Assembly (NCBI GenBank): GCA_902798605.1
Contig: CADBXH010000115.1
Location: 1 to 8,374 of the forward strand
Length of the DNA: 8,374 nucleotides
Direction: 5' to 3'
Source of the DNA: an uncultured Ruminococcus sp.
GTDB lineage: Bacteria; Bacillota_A; Clostridia; Oscillospirales; Acutalibacteraceae
Part shown: in pieces, positions 1-5,955 of the stretch
How the letters are laid out: each line of letters begins with the position of its first letter
How positions within the stretch are numbered: position 1 is the stretch's first letter
Made by a program: the position numbers and the translations under genes
The notes under the pieces: generated by a model
Told to the model about the DNA's origin: nothing
Databases searched by the model: none
The model's input: only the letters and a program-made list of their open reading frames with translations

Positions 1-218
1 TACTTTGCGCTGTTGCCGAAAGATTTATATGTGTAGCCGCTGATAACAAACGGAGCTGTTGAACTAAGGGTCTCTGAATTGATGCTCTCGTTGACCTCAC
101 CGATCTTGCCAAGCTCTGAGCAGGCGATAACGACCGAAGTCTCGTCAATAACGCCGATAGTTCTGTCTACGGCATCCTTCATCTGATGCACTATACCCTG
201 AAATAATCTGTTAGACAT
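1..218 (-). CDS. N-terminal part of a CdaR/PucR-type (sugar diacid-like) transcriptional regulator, cut by the window edge
   Basis: Seventy-two codons are visible from the ATG at 216-218 before the window ends, so the 3' part is missing. A good ribosome binding site (AGAGGT) lies just upstream. The peptide begins MSNRLFQGIVHQMKDAVDRT and continues IGVIDETSVVIACSELGKIGE at residues 21-41. This resembles the start of the diacid-recognition sensor of CdaR/PucR-type regulators, where a helix with IV..(M) is followed by a strand of the type I.(I/V)(M/I)DE.G.II....(R/K)IGE. Such proteins usually carry a C-terminal PucR helix-turn-helix, which would lie outside the window. The gene is transcribed away from the metallophosphoesterase operon and shares a 336-base intergenic region with it, so it could regulate itself or its neighbours; that is inference. 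The family call rests on a short stretch recognised from memory. Confidence 0.5.
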   Translation of the reverse strand, partial: MSNRLFQGIVHQMKDAVDRTIGVIDETSVVIACSELGKIGEVNESINSETLSSTAPFVISGYTYKSFGNSAK

Positions 219-262
219 ATCTCTTACCTCTTTTTCTGCATAAATTTTGTAAATTGGGCGCG

Positions 263-281
263 ACTGCGTTTTGGGCGCAGT
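263..281 (-). other. Small hairpin in the 5' leader of the regulator-like gene
   Basis: ACTGCG at 263-268 is the exact reverse complement of CGCAGT at 276-281, with a 7-base loop. It lies in the predicted leader of the leftward gene, between the transcription start near 297 and the start codon at 218. There is no T-run after it, so it does not look like a terminator or attenuator. It may affect mRNA stability or be chance. Confidence 0.3.
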
Positions 282-303
282 TATTTAAAGTACCCTCATA
301 TAC

Positions 304-332
304 ATATTACACAAAATCTCAGAAAAAATCAA
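304..332 (-). promoter_or_regulatory. Probable sigma-A type promoter of the regulator-like gene
   Basis: Read on the minus strand, a -35 box TTGATT (327-332) and a -10 box TAATAT (304-309) are separated by exactly 17 bases. Each box differs from the consensus by one or two bases. The start of transcription would fall near 297, giving a leader of about 80 bases before the ATG at 218. Confidence 0.55.
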
Positions 333-402
333 CCTCTATTAACAAATTTTTTCGGATTTTTTTGGGGAAATTGCATTATAGCACCCGTTTATGGGTCTAT
401 AT

Positions 403-420
403 TATCACATCTGTGTGATA
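403..420. promoter_or_regulatory. 18-bp palindrome, possible operator
   Basis: TATCACA (403-409) and TGTGATA (414-420) are perfect inverted arms of 7 bases around a 4-base centre. An 18-bp dyad in a divergent promoter region is typical of a site for a dimeric regulator. It lies roughly 70 bases upstream of the leftward -35 box and upstream of the possible plus-strand -10 boxes. The binding protein is unknown; the regulator-like gene at 1-218 is one candidate. No T-run follows, so it is not a terminator. Confidence 0.35.
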
Positions 421-485
421 GATTTGTGACGATTCTGTAACAATTTTAATTCTGATAAGCAAAAATAGAGTTATATACGGTGGGG

Positions 486-534
486 TATAATTATTTAAAT
501 TGGCGGTAATAAAAGAAGTTTTCTGTCATATAAT
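486..534 (+). promoter_or_regulatory. Candidate -10 boxes for the metallophosphoesterase operon
   Basis: Two perfect TATAAT hexamers occur at 486-491 and 529-534. Neither has a recognisable TTGACA-like box 16-18 bases upstream and neither has a TGn extension. In a region this AT-rich they could be chance. One or both probably lie in the operon promoter, since the operon has no other upstream gene on its strand in this window. Confidence 0.3.
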
Positions 535-554
535 CAGTATACGGAGTTATACTT

Positions 555-1364
555 ATGAAACAAAAAGCTGTTCTTACAGAATATGAAATAAAAACGAATA
601 AGCTGTCCGGGCCGCTCGCTATTGCTTTGATCGCCGACTTGCACGAACGCAAAGCGGACGACCTTGTTGAACTGCTCAAATCGGCAAATCCCGACCTGAT
701 CGCGATAGCCGGCGATACGCTCGAAAGATTCACGGGCGAGGACTTGGCACGGCGCAGAAAAAAAGATCCAATCAGGATCGCGGTTTTTACCGCGGCGTAT
801 TATGTGGATCACGCTTTAAGGTTTATTACACGCAACAAAAACCTTGCCGATCCTGAAAACGCATATCGTTTTTTGCGCGGAGCGGCGGGTATCGCTCCGG
901 TTTTTATGAGTTTCGGCAATCATGAGGAGGAGCTTACCGAAGAGGACTACGCGCTGATCAATGATAACAAAATCACGCTTCTTGATAATTCCGATACGAC
1001 CGTCACGGTAAAAGGGCAGGAGCTGCATATCGGCGGGCTTCCGATGATATGCGATGAAAAATGGCTCGATGAGTTTTCAAATCAAACAGGATATAAAATA
1101 CTGCTCTGCCACCACCCCGAATATTACGATGAATATATCAAAGGCAAGGACATAGACCTGATTTTGTCTGGACACAATCACGGCGGACAGATACGGATCT
1201 TCGGCAAAGGCGCGCTATCGTCTTCATCAGGCTTGTTTCCGAAATACGACCGGGGATTATTCTACGACCGGCTTGTTGTTTCAGCCGGATGCTCAAACAC
1301 CACCGCGATACCGCGGATAAAAAATCCGCGCGAGGTAGTAATTATAAAACTGGTACCTGAATAA
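555..1364 (+). CDS. Calcineurin-like metallophosphoesterase
   Basis: This 269-residue protein has the full motif set of the metallophosphoesterase superfamily: D28-x-H30 (ADLH), G53-D54, G121-N122-H123-E124, H186 (CHHP) and G206-H-N-H209 (GHNHGGQ). These side chains hold two metal ions that activate water to hydrolyse phosphoesters. GHNHGGQ and the closing strand with SAGCSNTT are like the YkuE branch of the family, but the N-terminal membrane segment usual there is absent, so the protein is probably cytoplasmic. About 66 residues lie between the GD and GNH motifs, a long insert that may shape the substrate site. The ATG at 555 has GGAG eight bases upstream. The gene ends one base before the radical SAM gene, so the two are co-transcribed. 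The substrate cannot be told from sequence; nucleotides, phospholipids or other phosphoesters are all possible. Confidence 0.85.
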   Translation: MKQKAVLTEYEIKTNKLSGPLAIALIADLHERKADDLVELLKSANPDLIAIAGDTLERFTGEDLARRRKKDPIRIAVFTAAYYVDHALRFITRNKNLADPENAYRFLRGAAGIAPVFMSFGNHEEELTEEDYALINDNKITLLDNSDTTVTVKGQELHIGGLPMICDEKWLDEFSNQTGYKILLCHHPEYYDEYIKGKDIDLILSGHNHGGQIRIFGKGALSSSSGLFPKYDRGLFYDRLVVSAGCSNTTAIPRIKNPREVVIIKLVPE

Positions 1365-1365
1365 T

Positions 1366-2349
1366 ATGGAAGAAATAACATACAACGGATATTTTACTTT
1401 ACAATGGCATATCACGCACCGCTGCAATCTGCGCTGCAAGCACTGCTATCAGGACGATTACTCGGCATTTGAAAGCCGCGATATGCTGAGCGATATATTA
1501 AATCAGTATGAAGCCCTGCTCAAACAGTACGGCTTTAAAGGGCATATAAACTTCACGGGCGGCGAGCCCCTCACCCACCCCGACTTGTTTTGGCTGATTG
1601 AGGAAGCTCGAAAAAGAGACATCACGACCGCCGTGCTGACAAACGGCACGCTGATTGGCAGAAGTGAAGCCAAAAAACTGAAAATCCTCGGCGTTGATTA
1701 TGTCCAAATCAGCCTTGACGGAACAAAGGAAATCCACGACAATATCCGCGGGAACGGCAGCTTTGACAGGGCAGCCGGCGGACTCAGGGAGCTTATCGCT
1801 CAGGGCATATACACCGATGTTTCGTTCACCGCCCAGCGCGGAAATTTAAACGAGCTTAAAAAGCTGGCACGGTTCTGCTATGAGTTAGGCGTGGACAAGC
1901 TGTGGTTCGACCGCGTCGTTATTCCCTCTGATGAGGATATAAACGATCTGTCGCTGACAAAAGGCGAGTATGACAAGCTGTGCCGTCAGGCGGCAAGGCT
2001 GAACAAAAAACAAATGATCTCCTGCGCGAGAGCCCTGCAGTTCATTCCCTGCAAAAACAAAGAGTTTTATTCCTGCACGGCGGGCAGCAGCCTGCTCGCG
2101 ATACTTGCGGACGGTTCGGTGATGCCGTGCCGCAGGCTTCCGACAGTCGTCGGAAACGTTAAAGAAAAAGATTTGCTTTTGATCTACCGCGACAGTCCGG
2201 AGCTGATAAAGCTCAGAAATTCGGATATTCCCGAACAGTGCAAAAGCTGTGGGTTTTCAGAACGGTGCCGCGGCGGCGCAAAGTGCATTACATACGCAAA
2301 AACAGGCAGGTATGATCTTCTCGACCCCGACTGCGTTTTACTGAAATAG
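1366..2349 (+). CDS. Radical SAM enzyme with a C-terminal SPASM domain
   Basis: The 327-residue protein carries the radical SAM cluster motif C20-x3-C24-x2-C27 (CNLRCKHC), which binds the [4Fe-4S] cluster that cleaves S-adenosylmethionine to a 5'-deoxyadenosyl radical. A GGEP motif (65-68) and the ISLDGT strand (115-120) complete the barrel. The C-terminal part has the Cys pattern of a SPASM domain: C237-x2-G, ADGSVMPC ending at C255, C292-x2-C295-x5-C301, C307 and C323. This should hold auxiliary iron-sulphur clusters. SPASM enzymes often modify peptides (thioether, Cys-Tyr or other cross-links) or act in cofactor and enzyme maturation. No short precursor-peptide gene is visible beside it, so a peptide substrate is not supported here. 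It starts one base after the metallophosphoesterase stop with only a weak ribosome binding site, which suggests translational coupling. Confidence 0.88.
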   Translation: MEEITYNGYFTLQWHITHRCNLRCKHCYQDDYSAFESRDMLSDILNQYEALLKQYGFKGHINFTGGEPLTHPDLFWLIEEARKRDITTAVLTNGTLIGRSEAKKLKILGVDYVQISLDGTKEIHDNIRGNGSFDRAAGGLRELIAQGIYTDVSFTAQRGNLNELKKLARFCYELGVDKLWFDRVVIPSDEDINDLSLTKGEYDKLCRQAARLNKKQMISCARALQFIPCKNKEFYSCTAGSSLLAILADGSVMPCRRLPTVVGNVKEKDLLLIYRDSPELIKLRNSDIPEQCKSCGFSERCRGGAKCITYAKTGRYDLLDPDCVLLK

Positions 2350-2358
2350 GAGGATAAG

Positions 2359-3027
2359 ATGGACAACAAATCAGCCTTTCAGGTCAATCAATACGACGAA
2401 AATATCCGCAAGGTCATCCCCTTTTACGACGAGATATACGACCGGATTTTTGAAGTTATAAAAGCGCATTGCGGCGACAAAAAGCTCTCGCTCCTCGACA
2501 CTGGCTGCGGCACGGGAACGCTCGGCTTAAAAGCGCAAGAGCAGATCGATATTGCAGAGCTCGTGCTATGCGACCCGTCGGAGAAAATGCTCGCGGACGC
2601 AAAAAACAAGCTCGCCGGTTATAATTGTGAATTCATCCTCGCCGGCTCGGAGGAGCTTGATTTTGAAAACCGCTTTGACGTTGTAACGGCGATCCAGTCG
2701 CACCACTATTTTGACAAGCCGACAAGGGAGCTCGCGGTACAAAAGTGCTTTGACGCGCTCAAGCCCGGCGGGATATTCATTTACTTTGAAAACACCGCAC
2801 CGTTCAGCGAGATCGGCAAAGACAATATGATAAAGCGCCTTGAAGCGTATGAGCTCAAAGCCGGCAGAACGGTCGAGGAAGTCAAAGCTCACTCGTCAAG
2901 GTACAACAAGGAGTTCTTCCCCATCACTATCCGCGAACACCTTGAGCTGCTGAATAAAACAGGTTCCAAAGCATCTGAGCTGTTCTGGCAGTCATATATG
3001 CAGAGCGGTTTTTACGCTGTAAAATAA
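2359..3027 (+). CDS. Class I SAM-dependent methyltransferase
   Basis: This 222-residue protein has the Rossmann-fold methyltransferase motifs. Motif I is LDTGCGTGT (46-54), the SAM-binding glycine loop. The acidic residue that binds the ribose follows in LCDPSEKML (D72). Motif IV is in FDVVTAIQSHHYF (106-118), and LKPGGIFIY (134-142) is the usual post-motif strand. It most resembles small-molecule methyltransferases of the Methyltransf_11/25 type. The acceptor is unknown. An AGGAGG site (2348-2353) overlaps the stop codon of the radical SAM gene, so the two are surely translated from one mRNA. With both a radical SAM enzyme and a methyltransferase, the operon draws heavily on SAM; a joint modification pathway is plausible but inferred. 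Confidence 0.85.
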   Translation: MDNKSAFQVNQYDENIRKVIPFYDEIYDRIFEVIKAHCGDKKLSLLDTGCGTGTLGLKAQEQIDIAELVLCDPSEKMLADAKNKLAGYNCEFILAGSEELDFENRFDVVTAIQSHHYFDKPTRELAVQKCFDALKPGGIFIYFENTAPFSEIGKDNMIKRLEAYELKAGRTVEEVKAHSSRYNKEFFPITIREHLELLNKTGSKASELFWQSYMQSGFYAVK

Positions 3028-3037
3028 GGAGGGCAAA

Positions 3038-3318
3038 ATGAAGGATTACATAGCTTACTGCGGACTTGACTGCGAAAAATGCGAGGCGCGCCTTGCGACA
3101 GTCAATAACGAATCACGCCCGAGATGATAAACTGCGAGGGCTGTCGGACCGACGGTGCAAAAACAGTATTCTGCGATTCGCTCTGCCAAATAAGACAATG
3201 TGCTATGAAAAACGGCTTTGAAACCTGCGGAAGCTGTGAAAAAATGAACAAGTGCAAAAAAGTTGAAATGATCATCGGCAACAACTCCGAAGCGCTCGAG
3301 AATTTAAAGAATAGTTAA
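3038..3318 (+). pseudogene. DUF3795-type Cys-rich protein gene, broken by an internal deletion and frameshift
   Basis: A strong site (AAGGAGGG, 3026-3033) overlaps the methyltransferase stop and precedes the ATG at 3038. The first frame reads MKDYIAYCGLDCEKCEARLA, then VNNE and a short out-of-frame tail to TGA at 3125-3127 (29 codons). The family then resumes in another frame, with TPE (3115-3123) followed by MINCEGCRTDG and a Cys-rich remainder with FCDSLC, QCA and GFETCGSCEKMNKC, to TAA at 3316-3318. From memory of DUF3795 proteins (about 110 residues), a helical stretch of roughly 15-20 residues rich in E, K and L normally links NN(D/E) to ITPEMINCEGC. That stretch is missing here and the frame is lost, so I call an internal deletion. 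The TGA overlaps an ATG (ATGA at 3124-3127), so the second 64-residue part could still be made by reinitiation. The intact family is thought to bind metal through its cysteines; its role is unknown. Confidence 0.75.
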
Positions 3319-3348
3319 CAAAACAAGCATTTTTCATTCTATTGGAAA

Positions 3349-3376
3349 AAGGGTACCCGTTAGTTTGGGTACCCTT
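3349..3376. terminator. Bidirectional intrinsic terminator between convergent genes
   Basis: AAGGGTACCC (3349-3358) and GGGTACCCTT (3367-3376) form a perfect 10-bp stem with an 8-base loop. On the minus strand the stem runs into five T residues (3350-3346), the classic form, about 30 bases after the stop of the carboxypeptidase gene. On the plus strand it is followed by the weaker TTAATTATTT and lies 30 bases after the last operon gene. The GGGTACCC core is itself palindromic, so each arm could also self-pair. Confidence 0.85.
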
Positions 3377-3406
3377 AATTATTTGGTTTCTATATATTAT
3401 CAAAAA

Positions 3407-4765
3407 TCAATCTCTGAACCTGCGTCCGCTGTTCGAGCGCGGGCGCTGACGGGTATTATATCCCGAGCGTGAACGCGCGCGAGCCTCTCGAGCCCTGCGG
3501 CGTTTGCGCGCCGAGCGCTTCGCGATAAGAACGATGATAAGAATAATAAGAAGAACAATAGCCGCCGCTATGATCACAAAGAGGACTGTATGTTCCTTGA
3601 TGAACACCTCAAGCGGCGAGATGTCGCGCTCGACGTCCTCGGGAGAAACAAGATTCACCGTGCCTAAATCCAGATCGTCATATTTTACGCTGACAGTTCC
3701 GAGCACATCGCCCTTTGCAACGGGCGCTTCGACCTGCTCGGGGCAGATAGCATCGACCTTCAGCTTGCTTTTGTCGTAGTTTTTCGGAAGAAACGCCGAT
3801 ATATCCTTTTCGGGAACAGCGCTGAGCGTTTTTCCGTTTCTGACATATTTTACATCAACGGAATCAAGGCTGTCAGTCGTGCTGTAAATCGTCTGAATCC
3901 CAAGATTATCATACGCCCATTTATACAGACCCGCGGTATCAAGCATAGCGTAATTGACGTCCTCATCATAGGAAAAATCAGCACCGAGACAAATACAAAG
4001 ATATTTATCTCCGCTCTTGTCCGATGAGGTCACAATGCACTTGCCTGCCTGATCGAGATATCCGGTCTTTATGCCCCTTGTATACTCGTAATAGTACCGG
4101 CCGCCCTCGGCCTCGGGGTCGAGCATATAGTTGGTGTTGTGGAGTTCTTCAAAGCCCTTTGGAGTGTAATATACAGTGTTGCTGATCTCCATAAATTCCG
4201 GAATATTCATCGCGTGCTTAGCGATAAGCGCCATATCATAGGCGGTAGAATAATGCTCGGGGTCATAAAGCCCGTGGGGATTGGCAAAGTGGGTATTTTT
4301 GCAGCCAAGCTCATTGGCTTTGGCGTTCATCATATCCACAAACCCCGGAATACCGTTGCCGACATAATCAGCCAGCACAAGCGCGGCGTCGTTGCCCGAC
4401 GGGAGCATAAGGCCGTACAAAAGATCCTTGACCGAAACCTTCTCGCCGATATGCGACGACAGCCCCATAACCGTGCTCTCGGGGTCTATCCCGCTGATAA
4501 CATCCTCCTTGATAGTGACGTAAGTATTGTCGATATCATCGACATTATCCGCCGTGATTATGAATGTCATTATCTTCGTTGTAGAAGCGGGGTACATCTG
4601 CTGATCGGAGTTTTTTTCGTAAACCACGGTTTTATTGTTAAGATTCTCAAGATACACAGCTTTAGACACGGTGTCTACGTTACAATTGTAATCAACCGCC
4701 GAAACAGAAAAAAAGCTTACGCAAATGAGAATCACAGAAAACGCAAATGCTGTTAATCGTTTCAT
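3407..4765 (-). CDS. D-alanyl-D-alanine carboxypeptidase (peptidase S11, PBP5/DacF-like) with transmembrane anchor
   Basis: The 452-residue protein trims the terminal D-Ala from peptidoglycan stem pentapeptides outside the cell. A signal peptide is clear (MKR, hydrophobic 4-19, VSA cleavage near 23). The serine hydrolase motifs are S61-T-T-K64 in PASTTKIMT, S123-G-N125 and K233-T-G235; S61 is the nucleophile that penicillins acylate. Residues about 292-385 fit the beta-rich PBP5 C-terminal domain. Instead of the usual amphipathic anchor helix, residues 393-415 are a full hydrophobic span, followed by a 37-residue tail with 15 arginines that should lie in the cytoplasm. The ATG is preceded by GGAGG (4771-4775). 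The gene is monocistronic, with its own promoter and terminator. Housekeeping cell-wall role; dacA, dacB and dacF homologs cannot be told apart here. Confidence 0.92.
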   Translation of the reverse strand: MKRLTAFAFSVILICVSFFSVSAVDYNCNVDTVSKAVYLENLNNKTVVYEKNSDQQMYPASTTKIMTFIITADNVDDIDNTYVTIKEDVISGIDPESTVMGLSSHIGEKVSVKDLLYGLMLPSGNDAALVLADYVGNGIPGFVDMMNAKANELGCKNTHFANPHGLYDPEHYSTAYDMALIAKHAMNIPEFMEISNTVYYTPKGFEELHNTNYMLDPEAEGGRYYYEYTRGIKTGYLDQAGKCIVTSSDKSGDKYLCICLGADFSYDEDVNYAMLDTAGLYKWAYDNLGIQTIYSTTDSLDSVDVKYVRNGKTLSAVPEKDISAFLPKNYDKSKLKVDAICPEQVEAPVAKGDVLGTVSVKYDDLDLGTVNLVSPEDVERDISPLEVFIKEHTVLFVIIAAAIVLLIILIIVLIAKRSARKRRRAREARARSRSGYNTRQRPRSNSGRRFRD

Positions 4766-4805
4766 ATTTTCCTCCGTTATGAGTTGTGGGGTTTATGCTC
4801 TGATA

Positions 4806-4833
4806 ATTATATCACATTATTGCCAAAAAGCAA
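4806..4833 (-). promoter_or_regulatory. Extended -10 promoter of the carboxypeptidase gene
   Basis: On the minus strand a perfect TATAAT (4806-4811) is preceded directly by TGA, the extended -10 motif, and by TTGCTT (4828-4833) with a 16-base spacer. Transcription would start near 4799, about 34 bases before the start codon at 4765. Confidence 0.65.
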
Positions 4834-4881
4834 AGAGCATTTTTGATCGCTACTAGTTTTGAAGCATTTTACGCAAGAAGA

Positions 4882-4907
4882 GCGAAGGTGGTTTGCGCCA
4901 TCTTCGC
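4882..4907 (-). terminator. Probable terminator of the mcrBC operon
   Basis: GCGAAGGTGG (4882-4891) pairs with CCATCTTCGC (4898-4907) over 10 positions including one G-T wobble, with a 6-base loop. It lies 20 bases past the mcrC stop. On the minus strand the stem is followed by TCTTCTT, which is pyrimidine-rich but not a pure T-run, so termination may be moderate. Confidence 0.55.
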
Positions 4908-4926
4908 CCGAAGTCTTATAAAAAGT

Positions 4927-5955
4927 CTATGGATTTATTCCCGACACTATGCTATCCAATTGCTCTCTTATCTCATCAAATCCGCAATTCATATCAAACG
5001 TTTTCACACTGATTTTGTTACCACTCATTTGATAGGTGTTGTCGGGGATAATCTGTTCATCGGTTTTAGCGTATAACAACAATCCTAATACTGTTCCGCT
5101 GTTGCCGATTTCGGCCTGCTTATTCTTTACATATGTGAATGTTTGGTAGAGGTTAGCCGAGTGGATCGTTGTTTTATTGAAACGAGTTTGAGTAGTATGA
5201 GCGTAATATTTCGCATCAATAATCAGATAATTGCCATCCTTTTCAAGCGTAATATCAGAACGCATTACGGGCAGCATATCGCTGTAGTCATCGTCGAGCT
5301 GCCACGGGATTTGCGGTGCGCCGACGTTAAGTTCCGGGTGCTCCTTTCTATAATACTCCAGTATAAACTTTTCATACAAGCGGTGCATTTTCTGTTCATC
5401 AAGGAAATCCATCAGCTTGGTTGAACCATCCGACTGCGTTTGCAGCAAGCCCTTCAAAACCAAATAACAAATTGAAACCAACATACGGTAGGTCTGATTG
5501 TTGCGGTCATATCGCAAATTCCAGTTGATTGAATGAACATCTAACGCATCAACGTTATCCAAATAAACCAACAGCTTTTTTATTGCCTTTTTTCGGCTTT
5601 TATCAATTTCGGTAACTATCAAGCGAAGCATCGTTGTTTTGATGATTCGGTTCAAATAAGCGTTCTCGGAAAACTCATCATAAGAACAAATTACCTGCTG
5701 TCGGATAAGCGTGTTGGTTTTCAAAGAATACGAAATCTCCATTTTTCCACGCAAAGCAGTCAGCGGTTCTTTTTTTTGAATATAGTCCTTGATAAGACCG
5801 CGCTTGACTTGTTTGGAAAAACCTCTGATTAGAATTTCCGCACATAAATCCGCTACATTTTCAAAATGCTCTGTCGCTACACTTTTATACCCTTGCTCAT
5901 TAAGCACTTGAAAAGCGTAAGAAAGCATATAATAAATATTTTGAATCGGGATCAC
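4927..5955 (-). CDS. mcrC: McrC-type PD-(D/E)XK nuclease subunit of a modification-dependent restriction system
   Basis: The 342-residue protein matches E. coli McrC (about 348) along its length. It starts IPIQNIYYMLSYAFQVL, against IPVRNIYYMLTYAW in E. coli as I recall it. The nuclease core is D234 in MRSDI, then D247-A-K249 in IIDAKYY, the PD-(D/E)XK catalytic set, with LYEKF (194-198) before and the conserved NLYQ (268-271) after. McrC is the endonuclease recruited by the McrB GTPase ring; it cuts DNA when McrB translocation stalls between modified sites. The start is GTG at 5953-5955, whose GTGA overlaps the mcrB stop (5952-5954), with GAGGAG (5965-5970) nine bases upstream. This gives tight coupling. 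The start is supported because the conserved N-terminus begins right there. The gene appears intact. Confidence 0.93.
   Translation of the reverse strand: MIPIQNIYYMLSYAFQVLNEQGYKSVATEHFENVADLCAEILIRGFSKQVKRGLIKDYIQKKEPLTALRGKMEISYSLKTNTLIRQQVICSYDEFSENAYLNRIIKTTMLRLIVTEIDKSRKKAIKKLLVYLDNVDALDVHSINWNLRYDRNNQTYRMLVSICYLVLKGLLQTQSDGSTKLMDFLDEQKMHRLYEKFILEYYRKEHPELNVGAPQIPWQLDDDYSDMLPVMRSDITLEKDGNYLIIDAKYYAHTTQTRFNKTTIHSANLYQTFTYVKNKQAEIGNSGTVLGLLLYAKTDEQIIPDNTYQMSGNKISVKTFDMNCGFDEIREQLDSIVSGINP

Larger units (their letters stand above)
219..554. other. Divergent intergenic region
   Basis: This 336-base gene-free stretch separates the leftward regulator-like gene from the rightward operon. It is very AT-rich, especially at 290-375. 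It holds a well-formed leftward promoter (304-332), a hairpin in the leftward transcript leader (263-281), an 18-bp palindrome (403-420) and two TATAAT boxes on the plus strand (486-491 and 529-534) that lack convincing -35 partners. No small gene with a ribosome binding site and no RNA gene was recognised here. Confidence 0.7.

Noticed and set aside
382..396. ACCC...GGGT inverted repeat near the palindrome
   Set aside because: Arms are only 4 bases with a 6-base loop, expected by chance.
391..429. Short ATG frame MGLYYHICVIDL upstream of the operon, as a possible leader peptide
   Set aside because: It has no ribosome binding site, only 12 codons and no codon run typical of attenuation; it just crosses the palindrome.
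1366..2349. Radical SAM protein as a RiPP maturase with a nearby precursor peptide
   Set aside because: No small ORF with a ribosome binding site and leader/core character was found in the 219-554 gap or between the operon genes; the SPASM domain alone does not prove a peptide substrate.
4139..4756. 205-codon plus-strand frame opposite the carboxypeptidase
   Set aside because: It lies wholly antisense to a gene with complete catalytic motifs, has no recognisable domain, and is the usual antisense shadow of a long gene.
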